From contig CM048841.1 in NCBI GenBank assembly GCA_026545765.1, positions 87,650,636-87,714,635 on the forward strand: 64,000 bases of DNA. Reading direction: 5' to 3'. How positions within the stretch are numbered: the stretch's first letter is position 1; each line of letters begins with the position of its first letter. This stretch comes from Plantago major (lineage: Eukaryota; Streptophyta; Magnoliopsida; Lamiales; Plantaginaceae). Below are positions 1 to 12,074 of this stretch, in pieces. Position numbers and translations under genes: made by a program. Under the pieces are notes generated by a model that had not been told where the DNA came from, made no database searches, and worked only from the letters and a program-made list of their open reading frames with translations.

Positions 1-2697
1 GATAAATTATTTAGAGACCGTCTATCAGGAGACTTACTCTATCAGTAATGTTTTAGTGAACATTTTATGACATTTTTAAAGTGTGTGTGTGTATATATAT
101 ATCACCTACTTTCTTAGTAAAAACGTATAATGTTTTTGGATATAACTGTAATGTTTGTCGATCTCTTTAGTATCTCTATAAAAACGATATCTCAGGTGAC
201 TTGGTTTACACTATATATATTAGCATTTTCATTTTTTTTTTGTTAATTGATTACAAATACTTCTATAATAAAAACCTATGCACAAATAGAAGAAAAAAGT
301 TAATAATACGTATCCGTTTATCCGATCACATATTTATGTTACCCGAGTCAACAATTTCACTTTCGATCGTATTCACATATACAAACCAAAAAGAGTAAGT
401 GACGATCTTTAAATAATTTATTTAAAGACGGATCTACATTGTCATTGAAACCAACGATGTTTTTAATCAAATACGTTCATGTTAACAATATTATTTTTTT
501 CATATTTCTTAAAAAAAAAATCAATTGTTCACAACATAGACATTTTCTTTTGATAATATGTCCGATCTTTCTTTTTCTTAGAAGTACTAGTAAATTGTGC
601 ACGTGAGTTCACGTGCCAAATAAATAAGTTTATCATACTATAATTAAATATGCATAACATAAATATTATAATATATATTTAAGCTTATACTTAGTTAATT
701 ATATATTAATAAAAATATAAATTTTGGTGATTATAATAGGTAGGAGTAGTGGGAGATGATGTGCAACCTTTTTTTTTAGATTTATTTTTATAGGTAAAAT
801 TTGGAGTTAAAATTAATTTAATTGGTCAAAATTAAATTTGTTGGTGTAAGACTGTTATCTTTTTTTAGAGTAGTAAAGATTGAGATGCCAAAATAAAAAT
901 TGGGATGAAATGGGAGACTTCTTCCAATTAGGTTATTGTTTTTCCCGCAATTCTCCTTCCCGCCTTTACTTGTTGCTTCTATTGTAACTGCTGAGTTTCA
1001 GCGATGGAGCCAGATCTCCCGCTCGAAAATCATTAATCGCGATGAGAAGCTGAAGGGTGCTACCAAAATTGTATCTTTTTTAGTTATTACAATCCTTATT
1101 GCAGATTTGGTATGACACTTTCAATTCAATGTTCCTTACACGCAACAGTTTACAGTATTGATTTGTTGTACTTGTCACTTTGTCACTCACCTTTCAGGTT
1201 TTTGTGGGTTCTTGACATAATTTAGCTGAATTATGCCCTGCCGGCCGTTAGGCCATTACTTCAATGTCGAAAATGATGCTGAAATGAAACGGGCATTTGT
1301 TTTATCTTGGCTCCGTTGTTTTTTCTTTTTACTGCTTATCATGGTTTCCGAATAGTATGCTCTTCGGGGCTCTTTTTACTGTTTGTTTGATTTGTTGATA
1401 GTACGAGAATATGTCTATTCAGGATGGGAAATGAGGTACACTACATGTAGTGATAACTGATACATTGACATAATTGATTTAACTGCTTGTTGAATTTGAT
1501 GAACAACCTGCTTAGCTTGGCATACCTTTCTTTTGTTGTCAATGTTAACTTTGTTTTTAAAGTGTATTCTTCGGAGCTTGCTTGGTTGTGAATTGCGTTA
1601 TTTGGTATGGGAAACTTGGTTCATACAATGATAGAAGTGAACTAGTGAAGCAATAGGCTCTCAGTTTTTGTTAAATTTATTTGAGAGTAGAAGAGTGTGT
1701 CTATTGGTGGATGCGAGGTATATGTGATGACACAGTGAAGTAATTGGCTGAAATTGTTCATGATAAATTATAATACTGGACTATGTACGTGTTATTGGCT
1801 CAAGTGGCAACATAGTTGAATTGATTCTAACACCTTCTACCTGTGACATGGCAAATATTGAGTCAGATTTAAAGAATCATATAGAACAAGTCCGACAGCA
1901 TGTCATTCTCTGATAGTTCAGGGCCAGGCGGCTCATTTTTTGCACCATCTGGCGGATGCCATTGTGAGTCACTACTTAACTTATTGTTTTGTCGGTTTGG
2001 ATTGATATCCGTTAACATTTTTATTAGTTTTTGTCTCAATCCATGATTAACCTCCTCAGATGCAGCTAAGTATACATGCCAATGTAGGTTGTAAGAGAAA
2101 CTTGACTATGCTAGCTTTGGTATCTTCTCATTTATAACAACGTGCTGGAGAAACCTGGCATCTGTTATATCATCCATTTGGAAAATATTATCTGTTTTTG
2201 GCCTGTGGGGAAACAACTGCTACTGTGCACTTGATGTCATTTTGTGTAATCAAGAACGGGTGTAAATGTTTTATTAATAAAAGATCCATACTATAGCTTA
2301 GGGGGTAATATACCTTGCTTTAGATTTCATCCTTTGTTTTATTGGTCCAAAGAATGATGATGTTAGTCTGCTATTCATTCACAAAGTATGAAATGGACAA
2401 TGACCTGAGATGCAAAAACTAGTTTGATTTATTGAAACAGTTATCTAAATATGACAAATGTCCATTGATGTGCCGGCTGAAACTGAACATTTTCTTTGAA
2501 CCACTCAAACAAGTAATAAATTATCTTTGTTACACATAGACTGACAATACTACAGATAGCATCATTAAAGTTGAATAATACACTTGCAGTAGCTTTCACG
2601 TTCTTTAATCTTGATTATATATAAATCTTTTGCCATATGGAATTTATGTCTGAAAAGAATCGTATTTGGTTAATTCCTTCTGTGTTTAATTCTAAAA
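1..2697. other. AT-rich region upstream of the ABCB gene
   Basis: I see no convincing protein gene here. There is a short TG/TA microsatellite near 80-105 and many homopolymer runs. From about 930 the composition becomes more leader-like, and later exons could in principle be spliced from here. Two short ORFs were noted: an 11-codon one near 1003 and a 21-residue one at 1848-1913 (MANIESDLKNHIEQ...). Neither is recognised. The second ends in a stop and has no visible continuation. Confidence 0.5.
2616..2625 (+). promoter_or_regulatory. Possible TATA box of the ABCB gene
   Basis: The sequence TATATATAAA lies about 75 bases upstream of the ATG at 2698. The spacing would give a 5' leader of about 45 bases. 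The call rests only on motif and position. The surrounding DNA is AT-rich, so a chance match is possible, and a promoter further upstream with a spliced leader cannot be excluded. Confidence 0.35.
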
Positions 2698-5600
2698 ATG
2701 GGAGGATCCAAAGGAGGATTGTTCAGATATGCCGATGGCGTAGACAAATTGCTGATGGTTGTTGGCACTTTGGGCTGCATAGGAGATGGTCTGATGTCTC
2801 CGCTGAACATGCTCGTTTTAAGTGGTATAATAAACGACTATGCAACGGCTGACAATGGATCTATCACCAACGATGTTATTGATAAGGTAAAGATTTTACT
2901 TCTTGATAAAGCAAATTTTACAAGGCTTTGTTATGAATCTAATTAGCATATAGTGTTGACGCAACAAAGGCTAATGTGTCGATTAACATAACACCCAAGT
3001 TTTAATCCAGAGACCAGTAGAATCTGAAAGAAATGCAAGATTAGACCAAATAGACCAAAATACTTGATATTACTAGAAAACATGGCAATTCATTGTGCAA
3101 AGGATTTTTCCACAGTATGCTCTGCGGCTTCTGTTTGTGGCTCTTGGAGTTGGAGTCTCTTCATTTCTAGGTATGCAAATCTTTACTTTGTTCTTTACTG
3201 GTGCAAGTTTATGTCATGAAGCATTAGATATTGAGTTGTAGTATGCTTTAAAAGTATGTTACAGTTGAAATTGCATGCAATCAATCAACTTCTTGTATAT
3301 AATGTACTCTGTTCCAGCTCTGTTACTCTCTGATATACTAACTCTTCTATTCAGATTAGCATGAAATAGTTAGCATGTTCAGTTCAGTAGCTTATATCAT
3401 AAAAAGTGTCGGTTGTTATGCCAAGTTCGATACACATGCAAACGTTTATCAATTCTATAGAATCATTTAGAGTAACTTAATATAGAAATTGCATGGTCAC
3501 CACTGCAGAGGGGCTATGTTGGACAAGGACAGCCGAGAGGCAAACATCTCGGATCAGAATGGAGTACCTGAAATCGGTACTAAGGCAAGAAGTTGGTTTT
3601 TTCGACAACCAAGGTGCTCAGTCAACCACTTTCAAAGTTGTTTCAAGCATCTCTTCAGATGCACATTTGATCCAAGATGTTATAGCTGAAAAGGTTTAAT
3701 TTTGTTCTGTTGATTCGTGTAGCCTGCTAAAATTTACTAAAGCGGAAGGCTCAATGGTGTTGTTTCTGTTTTATATTTCAGATTCCTAAGTGCTTAGCTG
3801 AAGTGTCTGCATTCGTATTTGGCCTATTAGTCGCCTTTTTACTCTCATGGCGGCTAGCCTTGGCTTCCCTTCCTTGTGCGGTATGTTTTATTGTGCCTGG
3901 ATTAGGATTTGGAAAGAAGATGATGAATTTGGGAGCCAAGAGCAAAGATGCATATGAGGTTGCAGGGGGGATAGTAGAACAATCCATATCATCAATACGA
4001 ACTGTATATTCATATGTAGGAGAGTGTCAAACTCTTGACCGATTTCGCCAAGCACTTCAAGAAAGCATGAAGTTGGGTATCAAGCAAGGTATTGCAAAGG
4101 GTTTGATGATAGGAAGCATGGGGATGGTTTTCGTTGCTTGGGCGTTTGAATCTTGGGCTGGAAGCATCCTTGTAGTGGAACGGGGAGAAAGTGGTGGTAC
4201 TGTTTTCATTGCCGCTGTTTGTGTCGTCCTTGGAGGATTGTAAGTCGCTTGTCTTGATTATTATCAAGACGCTGTTCCTATGTTCCTGGAACATAAGTTT
4301 TGTAATTAAAACTAGACCTGAGATCATACTATTGATTAACCTTCATGTGTTCTTGAATTCACAGATCATTTATGGGTGCACTACCCAACCTCTCATTCAT
4401 CACAGATGCATTGGCTACTGCGACACACATGTTTGAGATGATTGACCGTGTTCCTGAAATAGACTCGGAAAATGGCAAAGGCAAAGTTTTGTCAGGCGTT
4501 CGAGGAAATATAGAGTTCAAGGATGTGAATTTCAGTTATCCATCAAGACCCGCAACACCTATTCTTCAAGGATTTAATCTTAGAGTCAAAGCTTGCAGCA
4601 CTGTTGGCCTTGTAGGAGGAAGTGGTTCTGGAAAATCAACAGTTATTTCATTGCTAGAGAGATTTTACGACCCTGCGCAAGGTGATATACTACTTGATGG
4701 GGTTAGAATCAAGAAACTGAAGCTTAAATGGTTTAGATCACAGATGGGACTGGTGAATCAGGAGCCGATTCTCTTTGCAACGTCGATTAAGGAGAACATT
4801 CAGTTCGGAAAGGAAGATGCTTCAGTAGAGATGGTCATTGATGCTGCTAAGACTGCAAATGCACATGACTTCATTGTCAAACTACCATTAGGTTATGAAA
4901 CTCAGGTTGGTTATGATATTTCCTTCCCATTGTAATTGCCCGAAGTTTAAGTCCATACTTTTTGCTGTTTTTAGTTTGCGATTTTGAGTTTTCGTTGTTA
5001 ATATCAGGTTGGGCAGTTCGGTTTCCAATTATCAGGTGGACAGAAGCAAAGGATTGCAATAGCAAGAGCACTACTCAAAGATCCGAAAATCCTCTTACTT
5101 GACGAAGCTACCAGTGCTTTAGATACACAATCTGAACGAATAGTCCAGGATGCCATTGATCGAGCTTCACAAGGAAGAACAACAATCGTCATCGCTCATC
5201 GTCTTTCAACAATTCGTAACTCTGATACTATTGTGGTTATGGAATCAGGCAGAGTCGTTGAGTTAGGTTCTCATGACAAACTGTTGCAAATGAATAATGG
5301 AGAAGGTGGAGTTTACTTTAAGATGGTGAACATGCAACAGTCATCTACAGAAAATGAATCAGCTCCTGTTCTCTATCAGTCTTCCAGTGGAAAGAAAGGG
5401 AAAGCACGAGTATCTCCCAGGACTCCCAGATCTCCTTATAGCGTGAAATCGAGCTGGCAAAATAGTCCTGTCTTGCCTTTTAGCCCAGTGGCTCCTTCAA
5501 TCCAATTGCTTTCATATTATGGAAGTGACGATGATGAAGAATCAGATCATGAACCACTACCCCAACTGTCTAACTGGAGATTAGTACGAATGAATGCGCC

Positions 5601-7392
5601 CGAATGGAAAAGTGCATTGCTGGGGTGTTTAGGAGCTGCAAGCTTTGGCGCAGTACAGCCCCTCAATGCATATTGCTTGGGGTTAGTTGTTTCTGTGTTC
5701 TTTGCTGCAAAAGAGGATATAAAGTCGAAAGTTGCAGTTTACTGTGCGGTTTTCATAAGTATAGCTGTTGTAAGCTTCTTAGCAAATGTATTACAACATT
5801 ACAATTTTGCAGTAATGGGAGAGCGGCTGACTAAGAGAATCCGCGAGAAGGTTCTACAGAATGTTCTCACTTTCGAGATTGGTTGGTTTGACTTGGATGA
5901 GAACAGTAGTGCTTCGGTCTGTGCCAGGTTGGCATCGGAGGCTAATGTTGTTCGGTGTCTAGTAGGTGACCGCATGGCATTATTGGTTCAGGTGTTTACA
6001 AGTGCTTGCGTAGCATTTGTACTTGGATTGTTCCTCGCCTGGCGACTTGCCATTGTGATAATTGCCATACAGCCACTCATTATCACAAGTTTTTACTCAA
6101 AGAGTGTTATGATGAAAAATATGGCAGCTAAGGCACGAAAGGAGCAAAATGAGGGATGCCAGCTGGCGAGCGAAGCAGTTGTCAATCATAGGACTATAAC
6201 TGCGTTCTCTTCTCAACAGAAGATTTTAGGCCTGTTTGAAGAAACTTTAAAGAAACCGCGAAAGGAGAGCGTGAAACAATCATGGTATTCTGGTTTGGGC
6301 TTATTCTGTTCGCAGTTTCTGACAACTGCAGCCATAGCTTTGACATACTGGTATGGGGGGAGGTTAATGAACCAGGGGCAAGTGGAAGCAAAGCATTTAT
6401 TTCAAGTTTTTTTCATATTGATGAGTACCGGTAAGAACATTGCAGATGCAGGAAGCATGTCATCAGATTTGGCAAGAGGTAGTAACGCAGTTAAATCTGT
6501 TTTCGCGATTATGAATAGAATGAGTGCGATTGATCCAGATGATCCTACAGGCTTAAAGATCAAAAAAGGGCTGAAAGGTAGAATTGAGCTTAAGTGTGTT
6601 TTCTTTTCATATCCTTCAAGGCCGGATCAGATGATCTTCCAGGGCCTTAGTCTTAACATTGAAGCTGGGAGAACTGTTGCCCTTGTGGGACAGAGCGGTT
6701 CTGGGAAATCAACTGTCATTGGACTGATCGAAAGATTCTACGATCCAATGAGAGGGACGGTTCTTATAGATGATCAAGATGTCAAGAGTTATAACCTGAG
6801 GGACTTGAGATCACAGATTGCTCTTGTTAGTCAAGAACCAACGCTTTTCGCAGGAACAGTTTATGAAAACATTGTCTATGGGAAGGGTAATTTTTCGGAA
6901 ACTGATGTCAGGAAAGCAGCAGTTCTTGCAAATGCACATGAATTCATAAGGTATGTTTCTTTCTCAAATGCTACCTATAATACATTTGCTGATTACGCCA
7001 CCTGATTCCAGACATTGTGATGTAGCTCATTGAAAGACGGATACGGAACTTTCTGTGGGGAACGAGGAGTCCAACTTTCAGGAGGACAGAAGCAACGGAT
7101 CGCGCTTGCTCGTGCAATTCTAAAGAATCCATCAATCCTTCTTCTAGACGAGGCTACAAGTGCATTAGATAGCATATCTGAAAATTTGGTACAGGAAGCA
7201 CTGGAGAAAATGATGGTTGGCAGGACTTGTGTAATAGTAGCTCATCGCTTGTCAACTATACAAAAATCTGATTGCATAGCTGTGATTAAGAACGGGAAGG
7301 TCGTGGAGAAAGGGTCTCATTCGGAACTTCTCGGTTATGGAAGTCGCGGTTCCTACTATAACCTGATCAAGTCGCAGCACGGGCGTTCTTAG
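2698..7392 (+). CDS. ABC transporter B family member (ABCB15-like, MDR/P-glycoprotein type)
   Basis: A full-size ABC exporter of the plant ABCB (MDR) subfamily, ATP-driven and expected in the plasma membrane. Family members move auxin or secondary metabolites; the substrate cannot be read from sequence. Exons by consensus and frame: 2698-2886, 3116-3170, 3509-3693, 3782-4239, 4365-4905, 5008-6950, 7026-7392. Together they give 3738 nt, or 1245 residues, the usual length. The order is TMD1-NBD1-linker-TMD2-NBD2. NBD1 has Walker [10 protein letters not shown] (about 380-388), signature LSGGQ (484-488) and Walker B ILLLDE (504-509). NBD2 has GQSGSGKST (about 1037-1045) and LSGGQ (1141-1145), followed by [12 protein letters not shown]. 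The start [16 protein letters not shown] and the stretch [17 protein letters not shown] are typical of the ABCB15/16/17/18/22 clade. A Ser/Pro-rich and then acidic linker (about residues 570-670) separates the halves. All seven exons join in frame with no stops, so the gene looks functional. Confidence 0.93.
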
Positions 7393-7737
7393 CGCGATCG
7401 ATAAGCCTGCAATTACACCAAGATCTATGTTCAGGCTTGAAACTCTGTTTACCTATGTCTGGTAAATAATGTATATACATGTGCTAAATGTAGTTTATAA
7501 TCAAAGAGAAAGTTGAATTAGCTCAAGTGGAGGACTTGTAATATGGAAATACATAAGAATTTTGAATGCTAGTATTGTCCAGATGGTTCATTTTTAAGAG
7601 TTTCAGTTCATGTCATCTCCCTGCATTTCTGCAAACAAAATAAGTTCATGCATTTCCCTCATTGTTCATCTCTAAAACTATTGATGCGTCATAATAGTTT
7701 GTACCTACTCATTATACAAGGCGTTTAGTATATGCTA
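7393..7737. other. 3' flank of the ABCB gene
   Basis: A short non-coding stretch between the ABCB stop codon and the 5' LTR of the copia element. It presumably contains the ABCB 3' UTR. No other gene is visible. Confidence 0.5.
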
Positions 7738-8418
7738 TGTGAAGTTTGGGGTGTGTTTCGAAGATTTCAGATTTACAGGGACTTGAATGCAAGGTTTCGG
7801 TTTTACAGGGACTTGATTTCGAAGGTTTCGGAAGTACAGGGACCTGGTTGCAATATTGGAAGAATTGTTGGTTTCCTAATAGAATTTGGGAAAGAAACGT
7901 AAAAGGAACAGAATAAACACTAGTGCGCTTTTCTTTATGCCATTGGATTCTGTTCCCTTCTCCTATTTCGTTTCTAACAAGATTCCTGTAGCATTCAGTT
8001 TCTTCTGTTCTGCGGTTTCTTCTGTGTTCTTCCGTTATATAAACAACGGAAATAGAGCAGAACATGAGATCAGAATTCAGAAGCAATCAAGAGCATCGAT
8101 CCAAGGCAGAGATCGATCAGATACAAGCTGTTATCTTCCAGTTTCTTGTGCTATTCTTCGTGTTTAGAATAGTGATTATTAGCTGAAGTTGTGAGGATTG
8201 TGTAGTAGAATTCGGGACGTAATTCTGGGTCAATTTCTCTCAGAACTTGGTTCGAGGAAGGTTGTGGAGTAATAAAATTCGTTGATTCTCCATGGACGTA
8301 GATTGGATTTATTCAATCGAACCACGTTAAATTGTGTTTGTGTTTTATTGCTTTGATTGGTAATTGTTTGTCAAGTAGTTGATTGGTTTTATTGCGATCT
8401 TGGTTCGAATACTTAACA
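7738..8418 (+). repeat. 5' LTR of copia element
   Basis: It begins TGTGAAGTTTGGGG and ends ACTTAACA just before the primer-binding site. It matches the 3' LTR closely over its first ~480 bases. A TATA-like TTATATAAAC near 8035-8045 is a plausible promoter. The long antisense ORF inside it is repeated in the other LTR and looks like a chance frame. Confidence 0.88.
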
Positions 8419-8420
8419 AG

Positions 8421-8438
8421 TGGCGCCGTCTGTGGGAA
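8421..8438 (+). other. Primer-binding site
   Basis: TGGCGCCGTCTGTGGG follows the 5' LTR after two spacer bases. TGGCGCCGT would pair with the 3' end of a plant tRNA-Asp rather than the initiator tRNA-Met that most copia elements use. The tRNA assignment is from memory of tRNA 3' ends and is tentative. Confidence 0.6.
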
Positions 8439-8482
8439 CAAGGAGCTGTTTTCGATCAATGATTGCGGAGTTGTGATCAACT

Positions 8483-10945
8483 ATGGGTTCAACAAGGTTT
8501 GACATTGACAAGTTTACGGGTGCAAACGATTTTGCATTGTGGAAAATCAAGATGGAGGCTATCTTGGTTCAACAAGGCGTGGAGATGGCATTGTTGCCTC
8601 GTAGCGAAGTTCCTGAAACAATTTCAGACCAAGAGTTAAAGATTCTCTCAGGGAAGGCCAGAAGTATAATCATATTGAGTTTGGGTGATGAACCATTAAG
8701 GGAGGTTGCTAAGGAGAAAACTGCAGTTGATATGTGGAAGAAGCTAGAATCGTTGTATCAAACACGATCTTTAGCTAGGAGATTATTTATGAAATCACAA
8801 CTGTATTCTTACAGGATGGATCCAGATAGGAACATTCTTGAGCAACTGGCTAAGTTCAACAAAACTCTGGATGAGATTGATAGCATTGAAGATTCAAATC
8901 TTCCTGATGAAGATAAAGCAATAATTTTGCTTAATTCCCTACCTAAGTCTTATGAGAGCATCAGGGATGCAATTGCATTCACAGGCCAAAAGAAGGTTAC
9001 ATTGGAGGAAGTTCAATGTTTAATCAGGCAGAAGGAGCAACAAAAGGAGACAGCTAAGGTAGAGGCATCTGGTGAGGGTCTCATGGTCAAGAACAATAAC
9101 TACAAGCCTAAGTTCCAACCACAGTACCAGAAGAACAAGGGTAAAGCACCAGTTGGTGGTGGTTTTGCAAACAAGGAAACCAGGATTTGTCATCACTGCA
9201 AGAAACCTGGTCACCTAAAGAAAAATTGTTTCTTGTTAAAGAGACAAAAGGACAATGAAGGTGGAGGGAGTACTTCCCATGAGTTTGCAGGAAATATTGA
9301 GTATGATGGGGATGTGTTAAATATCACAGATGAGGTGATAAATATCCCAGGAGGAGTGATAAATGTCACAGATCAAGCCAACGATGAATGGGTTCTTGAT
9401 TCTGGATGCACATTCCATATTTGTCCATATAAGGAGTGGTTTACCAAGTTGGATGTTAGCTATGGAGGCACAGTTATGCTGGGGAATGATATGATATGCA
9501 ACATTCAAGGTGTTGGTGACATAAAGCTCAGAATGGATGATGAATCTATGAAGACACTCACAGATGTCAGGTATATTCCTGAGCTCAGAAGAAATCTAAT
9601 CTCTCTTGGTACATTAGAGCATAAAGGGTATAGATTTAGCTTAGAGAATGGTGTGCTTACTGTGTATAACAAAGATGCATCTGCTGTCATGAGTGGCATA
9701 AGGAGGAATAAGCTCTACTATATGAGGTGTAGGGTGATTATTGGTGATGTATCTGTAGCTAGTATGGATGATACTGAGCTATGGCACAGGAGAATGGCAC
9801 ATGTAAGTGAGAAGGGGTTGATTGAGTTGCAGAAGAAGCAGGTATTTGATATAAGCAAGATTGAGAGGCTAAAAACCTGTGAGCAATGTATTATGGGAAA
9901 AGCTAAAAGGATCCCCTTCCCAACTGGTATACATACCAGTGGTGCTCCCCTAGATTACATACATGCAGATCTATGGGGACCTGCAAAAGTGCAGACAAAA
10001 GGTGGAGGTAGATATTTCCTCTCATTGATAGATGACTACACTAGGAGAGTATGGGTGTATGTGCTGAGAAACAAGAGTGATGCATTCTCTAGATTCAAAG
10101 AGTGGTGTGCAGAGGTCGAGCTGGAAAAGGGCTTGAAAGTTAAAGTGTTGAGAACTGATAATGGTCTAGAATTTTTATCAAGGGAATTCAACAAGTTCTG
10201 CATGGATAAAGGTATTAAGAGACACAGAACAATACCTGGTACTCCTCAACAAAATGGTTTAGTTGAGAGGATGAATAGAACTCTTCTAGAGAGAACTAGA
10301 TGCATCATGTTTCAAGCTGGAGTTCCTAAGTCCTTCTGGGGTGAAGCTGTAACTACTGTGTGTTACTTAATCAATAAAACTCCATCATCAGCCATACAGA
10401 TGAAAACTCCTGATGAATTGTGGTATGGAGATATGAAGGAATACTCACACTTAAGAGTATTCGGTTGTCTAGCATATGTACATGTCAGGCAGGACAAACT
10501 TGAGCCAAGGGCATTAAAATGCATTTTCTTGGGCTATCCTAAGGGTGTGAAGGGATACAAGCTGTGGTGTATTGAGAAGAATGCTCAGAAGGTAGTTATT
10601 AACAGGGATGTAATGTTTGAAGAAGATGTGTTCCCATACAAGAACATTGATCATCACCTGGAAACTGATATAAAGGAGTTTAAAGATTCTGAGATTGAGG
10701 TGGAGCTTATGAGAATAAATGATCAAGTTAAAGAAAACCACGAAGTGGTGAGTGATTCTCATGTTCAAGAAAATGCAAGTGATCATCCTAACAACTCAAC
10801 TGGAGTTGAAGTATCACAAAGCTCACCTATGAGGAGTAATACATCACAGAGATCTCATACCAGGATTAATACTAGTCCAACTACCACAACTAGTATTTCT
10901 ACACAGGAACAACATGCTCCAGAAGTTACACAACCAGGCTACTGA
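8483..10945 (+). CDS. Copia gag-protease-integrase polyprotein (no reverse transcriptase)
   Basis: An 820-codon open frame. The N-terminal half is the copia gag domain (starts MGSTRFDIDKFTGANDFALW), with a CCHC zinc knuckle at C236-C239-H244-C249. The aspartic protease motif DSG is at about 306-308. A pre-integrase HxxxH-CxxC region follows (GTLEHKGY... CEQCIMGKAKRIPF). The integrase core has D496 (HADLWGP), D559 (RTDNG) and E595 (GLVERMNRT), giving a DX35E spacing. The frame ends soon after the integrase C-terminal region in a Ser/Thr-rich stretch. Normal copia polyproteins run to about 1300 residues, so over a third is missing. Gag, protease and integrase look intact. Confidence 0.9.
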   Translation: MGSTRFDIDKFTGANDFALWKIKMEAILVQQGVEMALLPRSEVPETISDQELKILSGKARSIIILSLGDEPLREVAKEKTAVDMWKKLESLYQTRSLARRLFMKSQLYSYRMDPDRNILEQLAKFNKTLDEIDSIEDSNLPDEDKAIILLNSLPKSYESIRDAIAFTGQKKVTLEEVQCLIRQKEQQKETAKVEASGEGLMVKNNNYKPKFQPQYQKNKGKAPVGGGFANKETRICHHCKKPGHLKKNCFLLKRQKDNEGGGSTSHEFAGNIEYDGDVLNITDEVINIPGGVINVTDQANDEWVLDSGCTFHICPYKEWFTKLDVSYGGTVMLGNDMICNIQGVGDIKLRMDDESMKTLTDVRYIPELRRNLISLGTLEHKGYRFSLENGVLTVYNKDASAVMSGIRRNKLYYMRCRVIIGDVSVASMDDTELWHRRMAHVSEKGLIELQKKQVFDISKIERLKTCEQCIMGKAKRIPFPTGIHTSGAPLDYIHADLWGPAKVQTKGGGRYFLSLIDDYTRRVWVYVLRNKSDAFSRFKEWCAEVELEKGLKVKVLRTDNGLEFLSREFNKFCMDKGIKRHRTIPGTPQQNGLVERMNRTLLERTRCIMFQAGVPKSFWGEAVTTVCYLINKTPSSAIQMKTPDELWYGDMKEYSHLRVFGCLAYVHVRQDKLEPRALKCIFLGYPKGVKGYKLWCIEKNAQKVVINRDVMFEEDVFPYKNIDHHLETDIKEFKDSEIEVELMRINDQVKENHEVVSDSHVQENASDHPNNSTGVEVSQSSPMRSNTSQRSHTRINTSPTTTTSISTQEQHAPEVTQPGY

Positions 10946-11336
10946 GAATAGAAACCACACGAGATGGAATGTGGTACCAGTTACAGAAGAAATCAGAAAC
11001 TTCCAGCTGACAAGAGATAGAGAGAGGAGACAGCCTAAACCTACGAATATGTATGGTTTTAGCAACATGGTGGCAGATTCACTAAGTACCTGTCATGATA
11101 TTAAATATCAAGAGCCTCAGAATTTCACAGAAGCAAGTACAGGAATAAAGAATTCTCTCTATGGATTAAAACAAAGCCTCAGGCAGTGGTACAGAAAGTT
11201 CAGTGAGTATATGGAAGAAATTGATTTCATTAAATCTGCGTATGATAGCTGTGTGTACTTGAAAAAAGAGAATGTTGCAGATATGTTAACAAAGGTGTTA
11301 AATCCAGTGCTGGAGCTATTGTCCATCAAAGGATGA
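10946..11336 (+). pseudogene. Remnant of copia reverse transcriptase and RNase H
   Basis: A different frame from the gag-integrase ORF carries a short RT piece (SLYGLKQSLRQWYRKF, then DFIKSAYDSCVYLKK). It runs directly into ENVADMLTKVL, which belongs near the C-terminus of copia RNase H. The catalytic YVDD region and nearly all RNase H are absent. This looks like a large internal deletion joining the two ends of the domain. Confidence 0.8.
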
Positions 11337-11388
11337 TAGTGATCAAGAGAAAGTGAGATGAATGAAGTTACTCCTGTTATCTTCTCAA

Positions 11389-12074
11389 CAAGGTGGAGAT
11401 TGTGAAGTTTGGGGTGTGTTTTGAAGATTTCAGATTTACAGGGACTCGAATGCAAGGTTTCGGTTTTACAGGGACTTAATTTCGAAGGTTTCGGAAGTAC
11501 AGGGACCTGGTTGCAATATTGGAAGAATTGTTGGTTTCCTAATAGAATTTGGGAAAGAAACGTAAAAGGAACAGAATAAACACTAGTGCGCTTTTCTTTA
11601 TGCCATTGGATTCTGTTCCCTTCTCCTATTTCGTTTCTAACAAGATTCCTGTAGCATTCAGTTTCTTCTGTTCTGCGGTTTCTTCTGTGTTCTTCCGTTA
11701 TATAAACAACGGAAATAGAGCAAAACATGAGATCAGAATTCAGAAGCAATCAAGAGCATCGATCCAAGGCAGAGATCGATCAGATACAAGCTGTTATCTT
11801 CCAGTTTCTTGTGCTATTCTTCGTGTTTAGAATAGTGATTATTAGCTGAAGTTGTGAGGATTGTGTAGTAGAATTCGGGACGTAATGCAATTGATTCTAC
11901 GTAAGCTTATTTGGTTCGAGGAAGGTTGTGGAGTAATAAAATTCGTTGATTCTAGTGGGCGTAGATTGGATTTATTCAATCGAAACGTTAAATTGTGTTT
12001 GTGTTTATTCTTTGATTGGTAATTGTTTGTCAAGTAGTTGATTGGTTTTATTGCGATCTTGGTTCGAATACTTG
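11389..12074 (+). repeat. Polypurine tract and 3' LTR of copia element
   Basis: The tract CAAGGTGGAGAT precedes TGTGAAGTTTGGGG at 11401. The LTR copies the 5' LTR nearly exactly to about 11884. A ~24-base patch is then unrelated to its partner, followed by more scattered small differences. The expected AACA end is not seen; similarity stops at GAATACTT (about 12074). Confidence 0.85.

Larger units (their letters stand above)
7738..12074 (+). mobile_element. Ty1/copia LTR retrotransposon, internally deleted
   Basis: Two direct LTRs (7738-8418 and 11401-12074) bracket a primer-binding site, a gag-protease-integrase frame, a collapsed reverse transcriptase/RNase H remnant and a polypurine tract. 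Order (integrase before RT) and domains are Ty1/copia. The first ~480 bases of the LTRs differ at only about four sites, mostly C-to-T or G-to-A, suggesting a recent insertion. With almost all RT and RNase H missing it cannot be autonomous. No clear 5-bp target duplication is visible: TGCTA precedes the 5' LTR, but the outer end of the 3' LTR departs from the expected TTAACA ending. Confidence 0.9.

Noticed and set aside
1848..1913. 21-residue ORF upstream of the ABCB gene
   Set aside because: It has no homology I recognise, lies in non-coding sequence and is no longer than chance would allow; kept only as a note in the region entry.
7712..8086. 124-codon minus-strand ORF, repeated as part of a 196-codon ORF at 11159-11749
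   Set aside because: It lies antisense in both LTRs of the copia element. The recurrence is explained by the LTR repeat, and the product has no recognisable motif.
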